This document shows, in pieces, positions 31,706 to 44,690 of a stretch of 64,000 bases of DNA (within the stretch, counting starts at the first letter, position 1; the number at the start of each line of letters is the position of its first letter). Under the pieces are notes generated by a model, which saw only the letters and a program-made list of their open reading frames with translations, had not been told where the DNA came from and searched no databases. The position numbers and the translations under genes were made by a program. This DNA is from Pogostemon cablin (taxonomy: Eukaryota > Streptophyta > Magnoliopsida > Lamiales > Lamiaceae), in the NCBI GenBank assembly GCA_023678885.1, contig CM042983.1, positions 21,930,279 through 21,994,278 of the forward strand, given 5' to 3'.

Positions 31706-33051
31706 TGTTGGCATTCGATCATTTGGTTAACGTGAATAGTTAGGGTTCCATACGTATCTAACAAGCACCGGAAGCAAGTAAACAAGAAACGTATTAACTT
31801 TCACCAGGATATGTTGAAGGCGATGAATTCTCACCACCAGCCTGCGCAGCCTCACTGTTTTGGGCATAACACTCTTATCCAATGTCGGATTCAAGTGATC
31901 TATGTGCCAAAACGATCCTCTCTTCTGTACCTTTCTATCAGCATATACGTCATGTTCTGAAGTCTGTACAATTTTATAAAAATCGTACAAGTTGGCGGAC
32001 AGCAGCAGCAAATGACCTCTTGTTCTTCTACTGTATTTCCAAGTCCAATCTCGACGTCGTGTGGGCGACGATCCTCCAGATCTTCTCAATCTCCTGTTCA
32101 CTCACCCTCCTCACATGTTAGGCGTGATTAATCTCATAGATTAGGGTTTTCGGACAGCTGAGATGACTTATATATGGGCTACAGCAGGGACCAGAAGGAG
32201 AAATTAGAGTTGGGCCTCTATTGGGCTTAAGTATCCAAGCTTAGCCCAAAGTTTATACTTAAGTCTAATAATAATAATGTATACCACTAAAATATTATTA
32301 CTGCACTACCGTTCTAATCTCATAATTACGTTATGGGCTCCTTCTTATTATGAGCCCGACAGTCTCCCCATGTTTAAGATATACAATGCCCATTAATTAT
32401 TAAGTTACTGACAACTCCATTAATTACTATCTCATCCGAGAGTAGTACCACTCAACCTCATTATCATGACAGAATAAATCCACCTGCAGGGTTTACATGA
32501 TAATCCTTCTGAGCTCCTCAAGGGGACATCATCAAGAGACAGTACTATTTCCCAACTCACCGAGTTTGTTGATTTAATTACATGTAAATCTCACCCATTG
32601 ATGAATCAAAGAAATACATACTACCTTACGTGGCGAGGTTATTATATAGGAATTAAGAGCACGAACATCCATAATAACAGAGATCAAGTTCTCCTATATA
32701 GACAGCATAAATCAAACAATCTCAAGCGGTCCTGCTCAATACACACAAGTACACTAATGTGATTCTATAGTCAAGACAAACTAATACCAAACCACACTAC
32801 AATCATCCCGATGAGAGTCCCCGTCTATCTCGGTTGTGAGCATCTATTTATACTTTATAAGGAAATCGATAATATGATCTTCCACGTGTTGTCACACAAT
32901 ATATTATCTATAGTATAATGTAAGTGGACTATTACATCGTACATATAAATAAATTATAAGACGCAATTATTTGATCATATGATTCTCATTTCAAATAAAT
33001 TATTATAGCATTGTTCATACTAAAGCTAAACTTTTAGTATACAATCCAATA
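31706..33051 (-). mobile_element. solo LTR of copia family B, 1346 bp
   Basis: Ends TGTTGG...CCAATA, homologous throughout to the LTRs of the element at 34119-41680. A perfect target duplication GTGGA (31701-31705 and 33052-33056) with no internal region marks a solo LTR, formed by LTR-LTR recombination. Orientation follows the neighbouring family B element. Confidence 0.92.
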
Positions 33052-34118
33052 GTGGATGTTGAGAAAAATACTCCAGAGGGGGCAAGCCCCCAAGCTACTC
33101 AATCGGGCGGTCACATTTTGAGGCCTGATAGAGATTTGGCCATCACTTGGCTAAGCAGGGCCACTCTACATGTAGATTCAAGCAAGAGCATCTGGGATTT
33201 TCCGTGCATGAAAGAGATAGTGGACCATGTTGTTGAGAAAGAGGACTTCCTTGTCCATGAATCCAACAGCTCTTATCCAATCGTGCACCCCGTGCTATGG
33301 CTGCCCATGGCCTCGGCTGAACCTGCGACGAGGGGCCAGGTCTCCGTAGATGATACTTTTTCTCAGCCCCCGAGGAAATGGGTTCGGACTGAGGGTTGGA
33401 ACATCATCATGGGAGAGGCTTCGCCCATGGCTCGCCTTACGGAAACTCTATACCCTGGTAACAGAATGGGGTCTTTATCCTCCAAAATTTAACCCTTACC
33501 TTTAATGCTCCACAGCCCTTACGGATCAAATGCATATCAACTTCTCTAGCCTGATTTGGCCCCCCACATGCGAAGGGTGATGGAAGCCATCCCCGTCTCC
33601 TTTACTCAGAAGGAAAGTGACATCATTGGGGAACTGAATATTGAGGATCTATTTTACTCTGCTACCGGCTACTAGTCTTGGACCCTTGCTCATATGAGCC
33701 AGGTACCCTACCTATTGAACCAGAAAGAGCATAAGATACCTCTGATGGCCACCCAGTGTTGTCAGCACGAGGTGAAACTAGCTCAAATTCCCGCCCAGTG
33801 TTGTCAGCGTGAGGTGAAACTAGCTCAGATGCAAAAGGAGGCCGAGGTGGCAGAGTGGAAGTATGCCAATAGCCTGCAAGCCGAGAAGGATAATGTGTCC
33901 TGCTATCGGGAGGCTCTGAGAAAGTTTGAAGAGGCTATAAAAGCGGCCGAGGAGAAGCTGAGAGCGGCCGAAGGAAGAGTCCATCCTTCCAATGAGAAGC
34001 TGAAGGTCGTGGAGGAGAAGTTGAAGGGTTCGGAAGAGAGGTTCGGATCACTCTCCTGTGAATTGTCTGATACCAAAGAATTTCTTGTGGAGAGCCAAAA
34101 GGAGTTAGACGTTAAGAA
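33052..34118 (+). pseudogene. family H gag-like sequence, third part (second repeat unit and coiled coil)
   Basis: DVEKNTPEGASPQATQSGGH repeats the DVEDNTQEGAS...ATRSGG of the previous unit. It continues to LTETLYPG and a stop at 33490. After about 200 bp with stops, a frame from 33694 contains a 34-bp direct repeat (CCAGTGTTGTCAGC at 33752 and 33793). A long Glu/Lys/Ala-rich heptad region follows (KFEEAIKAAEEKLRAAEG to SQKELDVKN, about 33921-34118), a coiled coil typical of these plant gag-like proteins. It is cut by the copia element at 34119 and resumes at 41686. Confidence 0.7.
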
Positions 34119-35449
34119 TGTTGGCGATTGGATCATTTGGTTAACATAACCCGTTAGGGATTCATACATTTCTAATATCAGCGGAAGCAATAAATCATAG
34201 AAATGATTACCGTTCACCAGGGTATGGTGACGAAAGATGATTCTCGCTGGCAGACTATGTAGTCCCACGAGAATAGCCATAACTTTCTCGTCTGATGTTG
34301 GAATTGAATGATCTTTGTGCTCAGACAATCCACTCTTCAACAGCTTCTGATCTTCTGCTGTATGTTCCTAGTCCGATCTCGACGTCGTGTGGGCGACGAT
34401 CTACGAGACCTCCTCAATCTGCTCTCAACCCTCATCACACGTGAATAATCAGTTAGATTAGGGTTCCAGATAAGTTGAGGTGACTTATATACATGGGCTA
34501 CAGCAGGGACCAGGAGGAGAAATTGGGTTGGGCCTCCATTGGGCTTAAGTATCCAAGCTTAGCCCAAAGCTTATACTTAAGTCCAATAATAATAATATAT
34601 TCCACTAAAATATTATTATTGCACTACAGTACCAATCCCAAAATTACGTTTTGGGCTCCTTCTTATTATGAGCCCGTTAGTCTCCCCATGTTTAAGATAT
34701 ACAATGTCCATTAATTAATTTAAGTTACTGACAACTCAATTAATTAATAGCTCATCCAAGAGTAGTACCACTCAACCTCATTATCATGCCGGAATAAATT
34801 CCAACTGCAGGATTTACATGATAATCCTTATGAGCTCCTCAAGGGGACATCATCAAATTATGACGGACACAGATTCCTTCTACAATCAACAGCACACCAT
34901 AGAGACAACACTACTTCTCAACTCATCGAGTTTGTTGATTTAATTACATGTAAATATCACCCATTGATGAATCAAAGAAATACATACTGCCCTACGTGTC
35001 GAGGTTATTGTATAGGGATTAAGAGTACGAACTTCCATAATAACTTAGATCAAGTTCTCCTATAAGTCAGTATAAGTTGAACGATCTCAAGCGGTCCTGC
35101 TCAATACACACAAGTGCACTAATGTGATTCTATAGCCAAGACAAGCTAATACCAAACCACACTACAACCATCCCGATAGAGAGTTCCCATCTATCTCGGT
35201 TGTGAGCATCTGTTTATACTTTATAAGGAAACCGATAATATGATCTTCCGCGTGTTGTCGCACAATATTTTATCTACAGTATAAAGTAAGTGGACTATTG
35301 CATCGAACATATAAATAAAAGTGGACTATTGCATCGAACATATAAATAAATTATAAGATGCAATCATTTGATCATATGATTCTCATTTCAAATTAATTGT
35401 TATAACATTGTTCATACAAAAAGCTAGACTTTTAGTATATAATCCAACA
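34119..35449 (-). repeat. family B 3' LTR, 1331 bp
   Basis: Homologous to 40381-41680. It is exactly 31 bp longer, which is accounted for by the 31-bp tandem duplication at 35289-35350. Confidence 0.92.
35289..35350 (-). repeat. 31-bp tandem duplication private to one LTR
   Basis: Two copies of a unit beginning AGTGGACTATTGCATCGAAC (35289 and 35320). The partner LTR and the solo LTR at 31706 have one copy, so it arose after insertion. Confidence 0.92.
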
Positions 35450-35464
35450 ATCTCCCACTTATAC
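35450..35464 (-). other. polypurine tract of family B
   Basis: On the minus strand TATAAGTGGGAGAT directly precedes TGTTGG; AAGTGGGAGA before TGTTGG is a common plant copia arrangement. Confidence 0.85.
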
Positions 35465-38290
35465 TAAAAGACTATGCTGTCATGTCTTCTGCCATACATC
35501 TGATTTCCACTCCCACTACAAGACCATCAAAATCTCTCACCTTAATGTCCTTGTAAATGGATTTACTAGGTTATCATCCGATGCAATCTAGGTGACAACA
35601 ACCTTCCCCTCATCATACGATTTCTCGTAACAGGTGGTACTCGCGCTCCATGTGTTTAATTTCCTTATGAACTTGTGATTCCTTCAAGTTTGCAACTGCA
35701 CCAATATCATCAATATAAATTGTGATAACCTTGGGCAAACTTAGAATCACACCAAAGTCCATCATGAAGTTTCTAGAGTCATACAGATACTTTGGCTGCC
35801 TCATGGCTCCAATTTATTATCTTTCCATGATGGAATCCGGAGTCTGAAATATATTTCTATATAACGCTCCTCCACATTATAACTCTACTTCCTAAAATTA
35901 AACACATAACCTTTGAGGTGGATTTACTGTCGTCCCTATCTGATTTGAAAAATCTGAATCTATGTAACCCATAAGAATCAGTGAATCTGTTCGGTAAGCC
36001 CACATATAGTTTCTAGTCCTTTTCAGGTACATAAGTATATGTCTTACCACAGTTCATCATTCTTGTTTCGGGTTACCTTGATACCCACTGTTCATGCCAT
36101 CGGCAAAACAGATATCCAATCTCGTGCATAGCATTCCTTAGATTAAGCTTCCTCATTTGCCGAAGCATAAGGAACCGCTTTCATCTTCTTTATCTACTTT
36201 TGTGTCACAAGACACATTCACTTGATAAATTCACAAGCTAAACGAGTAAGGATCGTATCATTATATGAAACTTGAGATAAGCATAACATCCTTTCTTGTG
36301 ATCCGTATTACCGTGATCAAAAGGATATTTTTGCTCTTCTTAAGTCCTTCATCTCATACCGCTTTATCAACCATACCCATACGCCCGACAATACTCTTTC
36401 ATTGTCTCCAATGAGCAAGATACTATCTACGTATAGTACAAGAAATACCACCACGTTTCTATCACTCTTTTCAATACACAAGACCCATCCGATCATTGAT
36501 TAGATCCATGTCACTGGATTACCTCATCAAAACAGATGTTTCATGATCTTGAAGCTTGCTTTAGTCCATGAATGGACACTTTTAAGTTTATTATCACAAT
36601 GCTCTTAGCTCTTTGCAATGAATCACTCTGGTTGCTTCACATAGATGTTTCCCTTAAGACTTCCAATCAGGAAAGCTGTCTCGACATCTATTTGCTATCC
36701 CTCATATTTCATATGAGTAGCAACAAATAAAAGAGTCCGGATCAACTTAGGCATAGCTACTGGCGAACAGGTTTTCTCATAATCGAACCCTTTCTTTCTG
36801 AGTATACCTTTTCGCAACAAGCTTGCTTCCAAGGTTTTTACCTTATTATATGATCCTCTTTTATTTTTTCATGCCCGCTTCCAATAGCTTTTACGCCATT
36901 TAGCGGTTCAACAAGCATCCAGACCTAATTTAAAATCCACCGATTCTATTTTAATATTCATTGCACTTTGCTAGGATTTGGCATTTCTAACTGGTAGTGC
37001 TTCGTCGTATCTGTGGGTCTATTTCATGTTTGCTAGGGACCAAGTCTCACGACTCTCCCAAAACATGTGTCAAATAGGTTGTCGAATATCCCTCTCACTA
37101 CGACAAGGCATTACATACAATTGTGTATCAGATGTAACATGTGTTGTAGTTTATACATGGGTTTATGATATAATACATAGTCTTTTTCTAAAAATCTAGT
37201 GTTTGTGTTAACAATCACCCTTCGATCTTTTGGACTAAATAAATCACCCTTCATTTTTCTAGGATATCCCACAAACAGACAAACATTCATACGAATTACT
37301 GTTTCTAGGGCATACCCATAAAATGAATTTAGTAATTCCAAATAATTCATCATCCATCTAATCATTTCCATAAGAGTGCTACACCTTCTATCCGCCACAC
37401 CATTCAGCTGGGGTATGCCAGGTGTAAATAATTTGAGATTTAATCTTAACCTCTGATTAATAGCTCCTAATTATCCTAAGAGGTTCTCGCCATATGATTA
37501 ATCCGTAATGACTTGATATATTTTCCATGACGCTTCACTGTACCAGCCTTGCAATTCTTGAATTAATCAAAGAACTTAGACATGTAGTGCATCAAATAAT
37601 TATATCGGTATCTAGAATAATCATCGATTGACGAATATTCATAACCACCTCTCGTCCGAATAATCTTAGGATCGCTTAAATCAGAATGAACTAATTCCAG
37701 CATATATGTCTTTGGCTCTACTCCCCATTGCCTTGAAAAGCAATTAATCATTTTTACTTCCAAGTAAGACTCGCAAGCCCGATAGTTTCCACTTCAGATA
37801 AACCTTACGGTCCATCTGCTATCAACTTTTGAATCCTACTCAAGTAAAATGATGTAGTCTTAGATGCCAAATGCATGTTTAGTTCATCTCCGAAGGTTAC
37901 TTTCTCTTACTAAGATCAGAAGATGCATTATTAATTACTATTTGTTACATCTGTGGAATATACATGATTTAAGAGTATACAAATTGTCTATCAACGTACC
38001 ATAACAGATTACAACTTTATCCTTCATTATAATGACCATGTCATTTAAATGAAATGGAGTATCCATCTATTAATGCATAGAAACCGAAATCAAATTCTTT
38101 CTATGAAAACGTACGTAAAGATAATTTCACAAAATTAAACGTCTACTCATATCATTAGATAAATAAACAACTCCCACTGCAATAGCCACCACTCTTGTAG
38201 TTTTACTCATGTCTATAATAATCTTATCCTCACTTAGTAATAAATATTCAGTGATTCCAGTATCTACACACTTCGTGTCAGTAGATGCCA
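35465..38290 (-). pseudogene. family B copia pol (PR-IN-RT-RNaseH), broken
   Basis: Read on the minus strand from 38290. CVDTGITEYLLLSED...RKNLISVSMH (about 38270-38060) is the end of protease plus the gag-pre-integrase region. LELVHSDLSDPKIIRTRGGY and SIDDYSRYRYNYLMH (about 37715-37590) begin the integrase core. WMMNYLELLNSFYGYALETV and CLFVGYPRKMKGDLFSPKD (about 37360-37220) end it. RT remains scattered over 36960-35830, with SLKGNIYVKQPE near 36640. RNase H closes with MDFGVILSLPKVITIYIDDI and VHKEIKHMEREYHLLREIV (35765-35613). The usual YCDN of RNase H reads YIDD here. Many stops. Confidence 0.85.
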
Positions 38291-38700
38291 TCACTAATCA
38301 TGTTTAAACAACTAGCAAGTAAGATTCTATCCTTGTTCACTCCTTTTATGAAATTGGAATTCTTTTACCACATGTTTAGTCAGAAGTTTCCTACCATATA
38401 CAACCTCTTGTAATTAAGGAGAAACTTACTCAAAACATCTAGGCAATTATGAAGAATAAAATTGACTTAGGTTTCCCCTTCAACTTCTATTCCATGTAGT
38501 TCCAATTCATTCATCAAATTTAATCATGACCAACCGCCTTTTAAATTACTCAAGTATCCAAAGAGTTACATGAGACCATCATATTTTTATGAACCTCTCA
38601 TCTCTTCACTAGAGACTTTAATAGGCATCATAAGACGTCCTTTGTGAGAACACACATGTATTTTCTTAAGCAGTAAAATTCAAAACCAAGATTCTTTTCT
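38291..38700 (-). pseudogene. family B copia gag remnant
   Basis: The minus strand gives HKGRLMMPIKVSSEEMRGS (about 38650-38590) and MNELELHGIEVEGET-VNFIL (about 38513-38445), recognisable as the middle of a UBN2-type copia gag. A stop replaces the Gln usual after GET. Zinc knuckle not seen; frames are broken. Confidence 0.6.
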
Positions 38701-40366
38701 AATCATCTAATTTGGACAAGTAAATATAATTTCTTTTAGTCAACCATAAGTGAAATAAAACTATTTGAAATTTAGAGAATCACAAATAAATACACCGATC
38801 AATTCTTCGAATTTATCCATCTATATTGATTCCCTCAAAACAATATAAAATATAAATTCACTGACATCTCAAGCACCGTGAGTTTGCAAGCCACGATAGT
38901 GTGGACGTTTACAAACTCGAATATTTACAAGAGAAGGTTTTACCCATTAATTTCATTTGTCAACCTAACTTTATGACAAAATAATTAATAGTCGGTTCCT
39001 CTTTAACTATGCAAATAATAGCAGTGACTCCGTTGGAGAGGATACTAATTATTTACACCTAAGTGTACACCATTATTTGATCCCAAGTCCGCTGTCCAAG
39101 CTTATATGCCTTACTGTTGGAGAAGTACACACGCGCTCAGATAACTTCCTATAACCATCAATTATATGAGTTTGTACCAGTGAACCGCATATAAACTCAT
39201 CCGTTAGGGAGGAAGGCACTATAGCCAACGCGCAAGTCCATATGCATCACATTACAAACAATAATTATTTAAAGAAGTCTGTACTAGTGATCCGTGAATA
39301 AACTCATCTGTTAGGGAGGAAGGCTCTATTGCCAACGCGCAAGTTTACCCACATCACTTACAAACCAATAATGGAGGCCACGGGAATTAATGACCAATCC
39401 CCTCTCCCACTTAGTTATTTAAGACCGAGGGTTTTTACATGCATATAATATTCAGAATAATATACGCAACCTAGCATGCTCATACTTCCAAATATATAAT
39501 AATAATTGACCAATAAAACAATTATAGCAGTTATATATAAGGAAATAAATTGCCAAAAATAAGTTGACTTGATCAACACTCCAACATACATGCATATAAT
39601 ATACCAAATATAATATGCAATCTAGCATGCTTCTATTTAAGGCAATAAATCATAGATAATCATGCATACATATATAACAATAATCAATTAATAAATCAAT
39701 TATAACAGTTATATAACAGCGAATTCGATTGTTCGCCACCAATCACGAATGCGGACAACTACGACGGGGATCGACCTCCCCGCAGCCTGCTCCACCACTC
39801 CGGCACCCTGCCCGATCATATTGTGAAGACTCAAACCTGTAGAAACTTAGAAATCCAATCTCCACCGTCCAAAATCTACTCCAGTGAGTTTTGAACATGT
39901 TGTCCAAATTACAGGTCGATCCAACGGTTAGTTTCTGAGAAAAGGCTCTATTCCCTCGACTGCGCAGAATAGAATCGCCCAAAAACTGCTTCTGTTTTCG
40001 GCGTATTCCCGACAACACAAAGTTCCAAATACGATCTTCACCGTTCAGAATGTACAACCACAAAATCCAAACGTGCTGACCAAAATTCAGCCTGATCCGA
40101 TGGTTGAAACTCCGGGTATTGCCTCTGCAATATCACTGCGCTGGATTTTCTCTCAATTTCTTCCTTCCATGTGAAATTGACGAACAGTTTTCGTCGAATC
40201 CTCTTACACATAACCATCGACAAATAGATATGATATAGGGTATATTTCACATAGGGATATTCATGGTTTGCGCAGTAAAACCAAACCCTAAACATGCTAT
40301 CCTAATTTCGAAAAATTAATCACATAAACCCTAGCCTAACGTGTCACGCTTCACCACGAAACCGAA
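38701..40366 (-). other. 5' part of family B: decayed gag start and long leader
   Basis: No firm coding signal is seen. Two imperfect direct repeats occur: GTTAGGGAGGAAGGC...CCAACGCGCAAGT units near 39202 and 39310, and CATGCATATAATAT...CTAGCATGCT units at 39438 and 39590. The GC-richer part near the primer site (39720-40150) has minus-strand open frames of 85-106 codons that I could not match to gag, so I leave them uncalled. Confidence 0.5.
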
Positions 40367-40380
40367 GCTCTGATACCAAT
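40367..40380 (-). other. primer binding site of family B (tRNA-Met)
   Basis: The minus strand reads ATTGGTATCAGAGC right after the LTR end CACCAACA, a perfect match to the usual plant copia site. Confidence 0.9.
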
Positions 40381-41680
40381 TGTTGGTGCTTGGATCGTTT
40401 GGTTAACGTGACCTGTTAGGATACCATGCGTTTCTAATATCAGCGGAAGCAATAAATCATAGAAACGATTACCGTTCACCAGGGTATGTTGACGAAAGAT
40501 GATTCTCGCTGGCAGACTATGCAGTCCCATGAGAATAGCCATAACTTTCTCGTCTGATGTCGGAATTGAATGATCTTTATGCTCAGACAATCCACTCTTC
40601 AACAGCTTCTGATCTTCTGCTGTATGTCTCAAGTCTGATCTCGATGTCGTGTGGGTGACGATCTACGAGATCTCCTCAATCTGCTCTCAACCCTCATCAC
40701 ACGTGAATAATCAGTTAGATTAGGGTTCCAGATAAGTTGAGGTGACTTATATACATGGGCTACAGCAGGGACCAGGAGGAGAAATTGGGTTGGGCCTCCA
40801 TTGAGCTTAAGTATCCAAGCTTAGCCCAAAGCTTATACTTAAGTCCAATAATAATAATATATTCCACTAAAATATTATTATTGCACTACCATACCAATCC
40901 CAAGATTACGTTTTGGGCTCCTTCTTATTATGAGCCCGTTAGTCTCCCCATGTTTAAGATATACAATGTCCATTAATTAATTTAAGTTACTGACAACTCA
41001 ATTAATTAATAGCTCATCCAAGAGTAGTACCACTCAACCTCATTATCATGCCGGAATAAATTTCACCTGCAGGATTTACATGATAATCCTTATGAGCTCC
41101 TCAAGGGGACATCATCAACCTATGACGGGCACGGATTCCTTCTACAATCAACAGCATACCATAGAGACAGCACTACTTCTCAACTCATCGAGTTTGTTGA
41201 TTTAATTACATGTAAATCTCACCCATTGATGAATCAAAGAAATACATATTGCCCTACGTGTCGAGGTTATTGTATAGGGATTAAGAGCACGAACTTCCAT
41301 AATAACTGAGATCAAGTTCTCCTATAAGTCAGTATAAGTCGAACGATCTCAAGCGGTCCTGCTCAATACACACAAGTGCACTAATGTGATTCTATAGCCA
41401 AGACAAGCTAATACCAAACCACACTACAACCATCCCGATAGAGAGTTCCCATCTATCTCGGTTGTGAGCATCTGTTTATACTTTATAAGAAAACCGATAA
41501 TATGATCTTCCGCTTGTTGTCGCACAACATATTATCTACAGTATAAAGTAAGTGGACTATTGCATCGAACATATAAATAAATTATAAGATGCAATCATTT
41601 GATCATATGATTCTCATTTCAAATTAATTGTTATAACATTGTTCATACAAAAAGCTAGACTTTTAGTATACAATCCAACA
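40381..41680 (-). repeat. family B 5' LTR, 1300 bp
   Basis: TGTTGGTGCTTGG...ATCCAACA on the plus strand, paired with 34119-35449 and followed by the target duplication AAGAA. Confidence 0.92.
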
Positions 41681-41685
41681 AAGAA

Positions 41686-41950
41686 CTCCAAGTTGGTGGC
41701 CCTGTGGGATAGGTACCAGATCGATTTGACTGTTGTTATCAACTCCGATAGGAAGGTGGCCGGTATCGTTAGGTTCGCGAAGGCTCTTTCCCATACGGCT
41801 CAAATGACAGGCGAAAGCAACAATACTGGCCTTATGGAGAGCTTTCATTGGATATTGTGGGCTAGGATTGCTGCCTCAAGCACGTCGCCGAATATGGATT
41901 GGGAGTCAAAAGGAATGAATGTGGCATCGACTTCTGAGGTGGGGACTTAA
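41686..41950 (+). pseudogene. family H gag-like sequence, C-terminal part
   Basis: Rejoins the coiled coil interrupted at 34118: ...SQKELDVKN continues as SKLVALWDRYQIDLTVVINS and DRKVAGIVRFAKALSHTAQM, ending at TAA 41948-41950. Loss of the insertion plus one AAGAA restores the frame, which shows that the copia element entered an already existing H sequence. Confidence 0.7.
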
Positions 41951-42399
41951 TGGGCGATTCCCTCCTCATGCTCCATTAGGCGGGCATCAAGCCTAAGGGT
42001 CTTCTACATTTGTCATATTCTAGACTCTTCGTATTCTGTGTACTTCTTTCCTTTTGTGGTAATGATTATGTAAACAGTATTTTCTGACAAACATTTAAGG
42101 TGAAATTAATGCAATCAAATTTTCAGATATTCTTGTTGTCATCATGCCCAGAACTGTCACGTCAAGTCTTTTTCCGCTTTTTATGTAGCGTAGATTGCCT
42201 CCACATGTTGCCATCCAACGGTCCATATTCGAACTTGAGTGATCTTTTTGAATTCTTGGAGGGAACAATTATATTCCTCCTTTCTATAAATGGGCTTAAA
42301 CAAACTTATGTTCCACAAACTTTTCACTGATGGCTTTCCTCTTTTACTTTCCGACAGTTGTTCTAATTGTACTAGCTCTCTTTGCTCTCCTTCCACCAC
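41951..42399 (+). other. non-coding junction between H and H2, with a TATA-like site
   Basis: No gene. CTATAAATGGG at 42284-42294 is a good TATA-like site about 120-150 bp upstream of the H2 gag-like sequence, so this may be the remains of an LTR. I did not find its partner. Confidence 0.4.
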
Positions 42400-44535
42400 T
42401 CGTGGCAGTGGACTCTCGGTCTTCACAAGAGCTAAGTGGCTTTGATGAGGAGGAGGCGAGCAACACCTGAGCTCCTCCCCATCACGAGAAGCGACCATCG
42501 TTCGATTCTGCCGCCGCCCCATTATGAATTTCCGCGGGAGCTTACGCCTCTCACGGCTAGGCCCTCGCGCTGGCAGGTGTGGTGAAAATAGAGGAGAGGG
42601 TTTCTCCTTCCTTCATCAACTTGGAGAATTCTGTCGAATCCAAGTAGTCTGTTCGTCCTTCTAGCTAAGGGCAGGCAGTTACCGAGACCACCCTGAGGGG
42701 GTATGCCACCAGTCTCACGGAAGAGGATGTGGAAAGTGATTTTGACCTTTATAGCTATCCTAATACCGGCTTCATCACTCCCACTCACAAAGAGTGACCC
42801 TGGAGGGGTGCACCAGTCCATGCCACTTTTAGTATGGGAATGTTTGTTGCGGGTGTTTGGCTTCATATAGCCTAAACCCTTGCGCGTGTTTTGATTTCTT
42901 GGCAACTTGCACCCATGCAACTGATACATTCTATGTGGGCCAACTTGATTGGTCTTCTCGTTCTCTTGAGCGAAAATGGGTATTTGGCTCCCATTATGCC
43001 TGACATTGACTATGTGTTTCGCTATGTGTGCAATCCCGGTTGCCAAGATCACTACTACTTGTAAGTACAGCAGGGCATTCATCTGATTTTTAGTCGAAGT
43101 GATATCGACGGTCGCCATTGGAGGCGGCAATGGTTTTGGGTCTATGGTTTTGAGTGCCACGATCTCCTCTGAAATTATCTTCCCATACCTTGTACTTTCC
43201 ATACTCCAAAATCCTGTAAGTAGCTAGCAATTTCTATTATTGTAATTCCCCCTTATTTTATTTGTCGTTATTGTTGTTGTTGTTGTATATATTATCTATG
43301 TGTTTTGGCTATAGCTCTAGCATGTCCCTCTGAAGAGGAATTATCACTCGGCTTTCGGAGGGCCTTTGATGTGATTATGCGACTAACCCTTCCCCAAGAT
43401 ATTCAGCCTCTCTTATCCGATGCACGGCTTCTTTGAGCCCAGTTGCTGATGGATCCTACCCTGGCTCCTCTAGTAAGCTTCGTCGGAAGGATAAGCAATA
43501 ACTTCACCTTGTGGGATGCCTCCTTTGATGAATACTTTCCTCCTCAGGCACTCAACCATACTATTCCGAGCACGGTCTATTCTGAGGTAGGGCCTAGTTT
43601 TGCTGAAGACGAGAATGTTCCTGCTAAGCTTGAAGGAGAAGGAATAATTCGAGAAAGAGTCTCTGTTGGTCTTGGAGCCGATAGGAAGAAAGGAACCTCG
43701 GCTCTGCCTGCTAGAAGTGATTCAGCCGAGGAGGATGCAGCAGCTAAGGCTCATCGTCAAGAGAGGGAAAATGCCGGTGGTAGATGAGGATACGAAGGTT
43801 CGAGCTAAATACAAGCCCCCACTTAAACCCATCAGACCCACTGGAGTAGGATTGAACTGCTAAGGCCACCGATCGGAATCAACCAGCTTCACTAGCCAAG
43901 GGTAGAAGAAGACGTGCGAGCAAAAATGGGCAACTTGGTAAGGGGAAGGCCGTTGATTGAGCTCGATAATCTCCTCCGACTTCAAAGCATCGGGCGAGGC
44001 ACGAGCAGCCATCGAGACGGAGTTGAGCATATCAGAAGCGGGCTTCATTCCTGCTCACTCTTGGAGTCATGTTCTGACGCGTTGGCTACAAAGTGCAGGG
44101 CCCCACGAGATTAGAAACGTTTCTCTAGCCAGCGTGGGGCATGCTCTAACATTCCTCTGTCACTTTCTACTGATGATCGAGTCTAGGCAGGCTATTCCCC
44201 CTGGTATCAGCCTTAGTGCCAGTGCCTCTGCTCTTCCTAGCGAAAGGCCGGCTAGTCCCAATGTTCGCCAAGCGATGGTTGCTGAGCAGCTAATTACCAT
44301 TGCCAATGCAAGGTCAGAGGCCTATTGAGAGAGGGCTCAGATGGCCGAGGATCGAAATCAATAGTTGGAGGCCACCCAGTATCTTGCAGAGCATGAGCTA
44401 AAACGTGAGAGGGAGCGCGTCGCCCAATTGGAAGTGAAGGTGGCTTAGATGAGAAGCCTTCGGGATTATGCAGGTGGACATCCAAGTGGAGGTCCAAGCG
44501 GTGCAGGTGGTCCGAGAAGTGTGGGCGGCCCTATC
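42400..44535 (+). pseudogene. second gag-like sequence of the H type (H2)
   Basis: Plus-strand pieces show the same domain order as the first copy. LAPMQLIHSMWANLIGLLVL and SENGYLAPIMPDIDYVFRYV lie at about 42905-43030, then a SRSDIDGRRHWRRQWFWVYG-like segment (about 43090-43155). A linker with MDPTLAPLVSFVGR (from 43446) and FPPQALNHTIPSTVY follows. A C-terminal part (from 43957) has ARAAIETELSISEAGFIPAH and ends in a Glu/Arg-rich coil and a Gly-Pro tail near 44535. Introns may explain some breaks (a candidate GT...AG at 43210-43320), but several stops are inside conserved parts. No pol follows it on the same strand. Confidence 0.55.
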
Positions 44536-44690
44536 TAGTTTTTCATTTTATTTGATTATGTTTTAATATTCTGCATTTTTGGATTGCTTGGGGTATTCAT
44601 CTGAATCAGTCGGGCTTCTTTTATAATTTATTAGCTCTTATCAACGCCCAGTTTTATTTCATCGAACATATGAATCGATCTACATATAGT

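Larger units (their letters stand above)
34119..41680 (-). mobile_element. full-length Ty1/copia element, family B, 7.6 kb
   Basis: LTRs at 40381-41680 (5' on the minus strand) and 34119-35449 (3') have TGTTGG...CCAACA ends. A tRNA-Met primer site lies at 40367-40380, a purine tract at 35450-35464, and the target duplication is AAGAA (34114-34118, 41681-41685). The internal order on the minus strand is leader, gag, PR, IN, RT, RNase H, as in copia. Stops and frameshifts are frequent. LTRs of about 1.3 kb would suit the Tork/Angela range, but I do not fix the lineage. Confidence 0.92.

Noticed and set aside
40038..40295. 85-codon minus-strand frame next to the family B primer site, as gag start
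   Set aside because: It has no UBN2-like features; the recognisable gag lies about 1.5 kb further in at 38291-38700.
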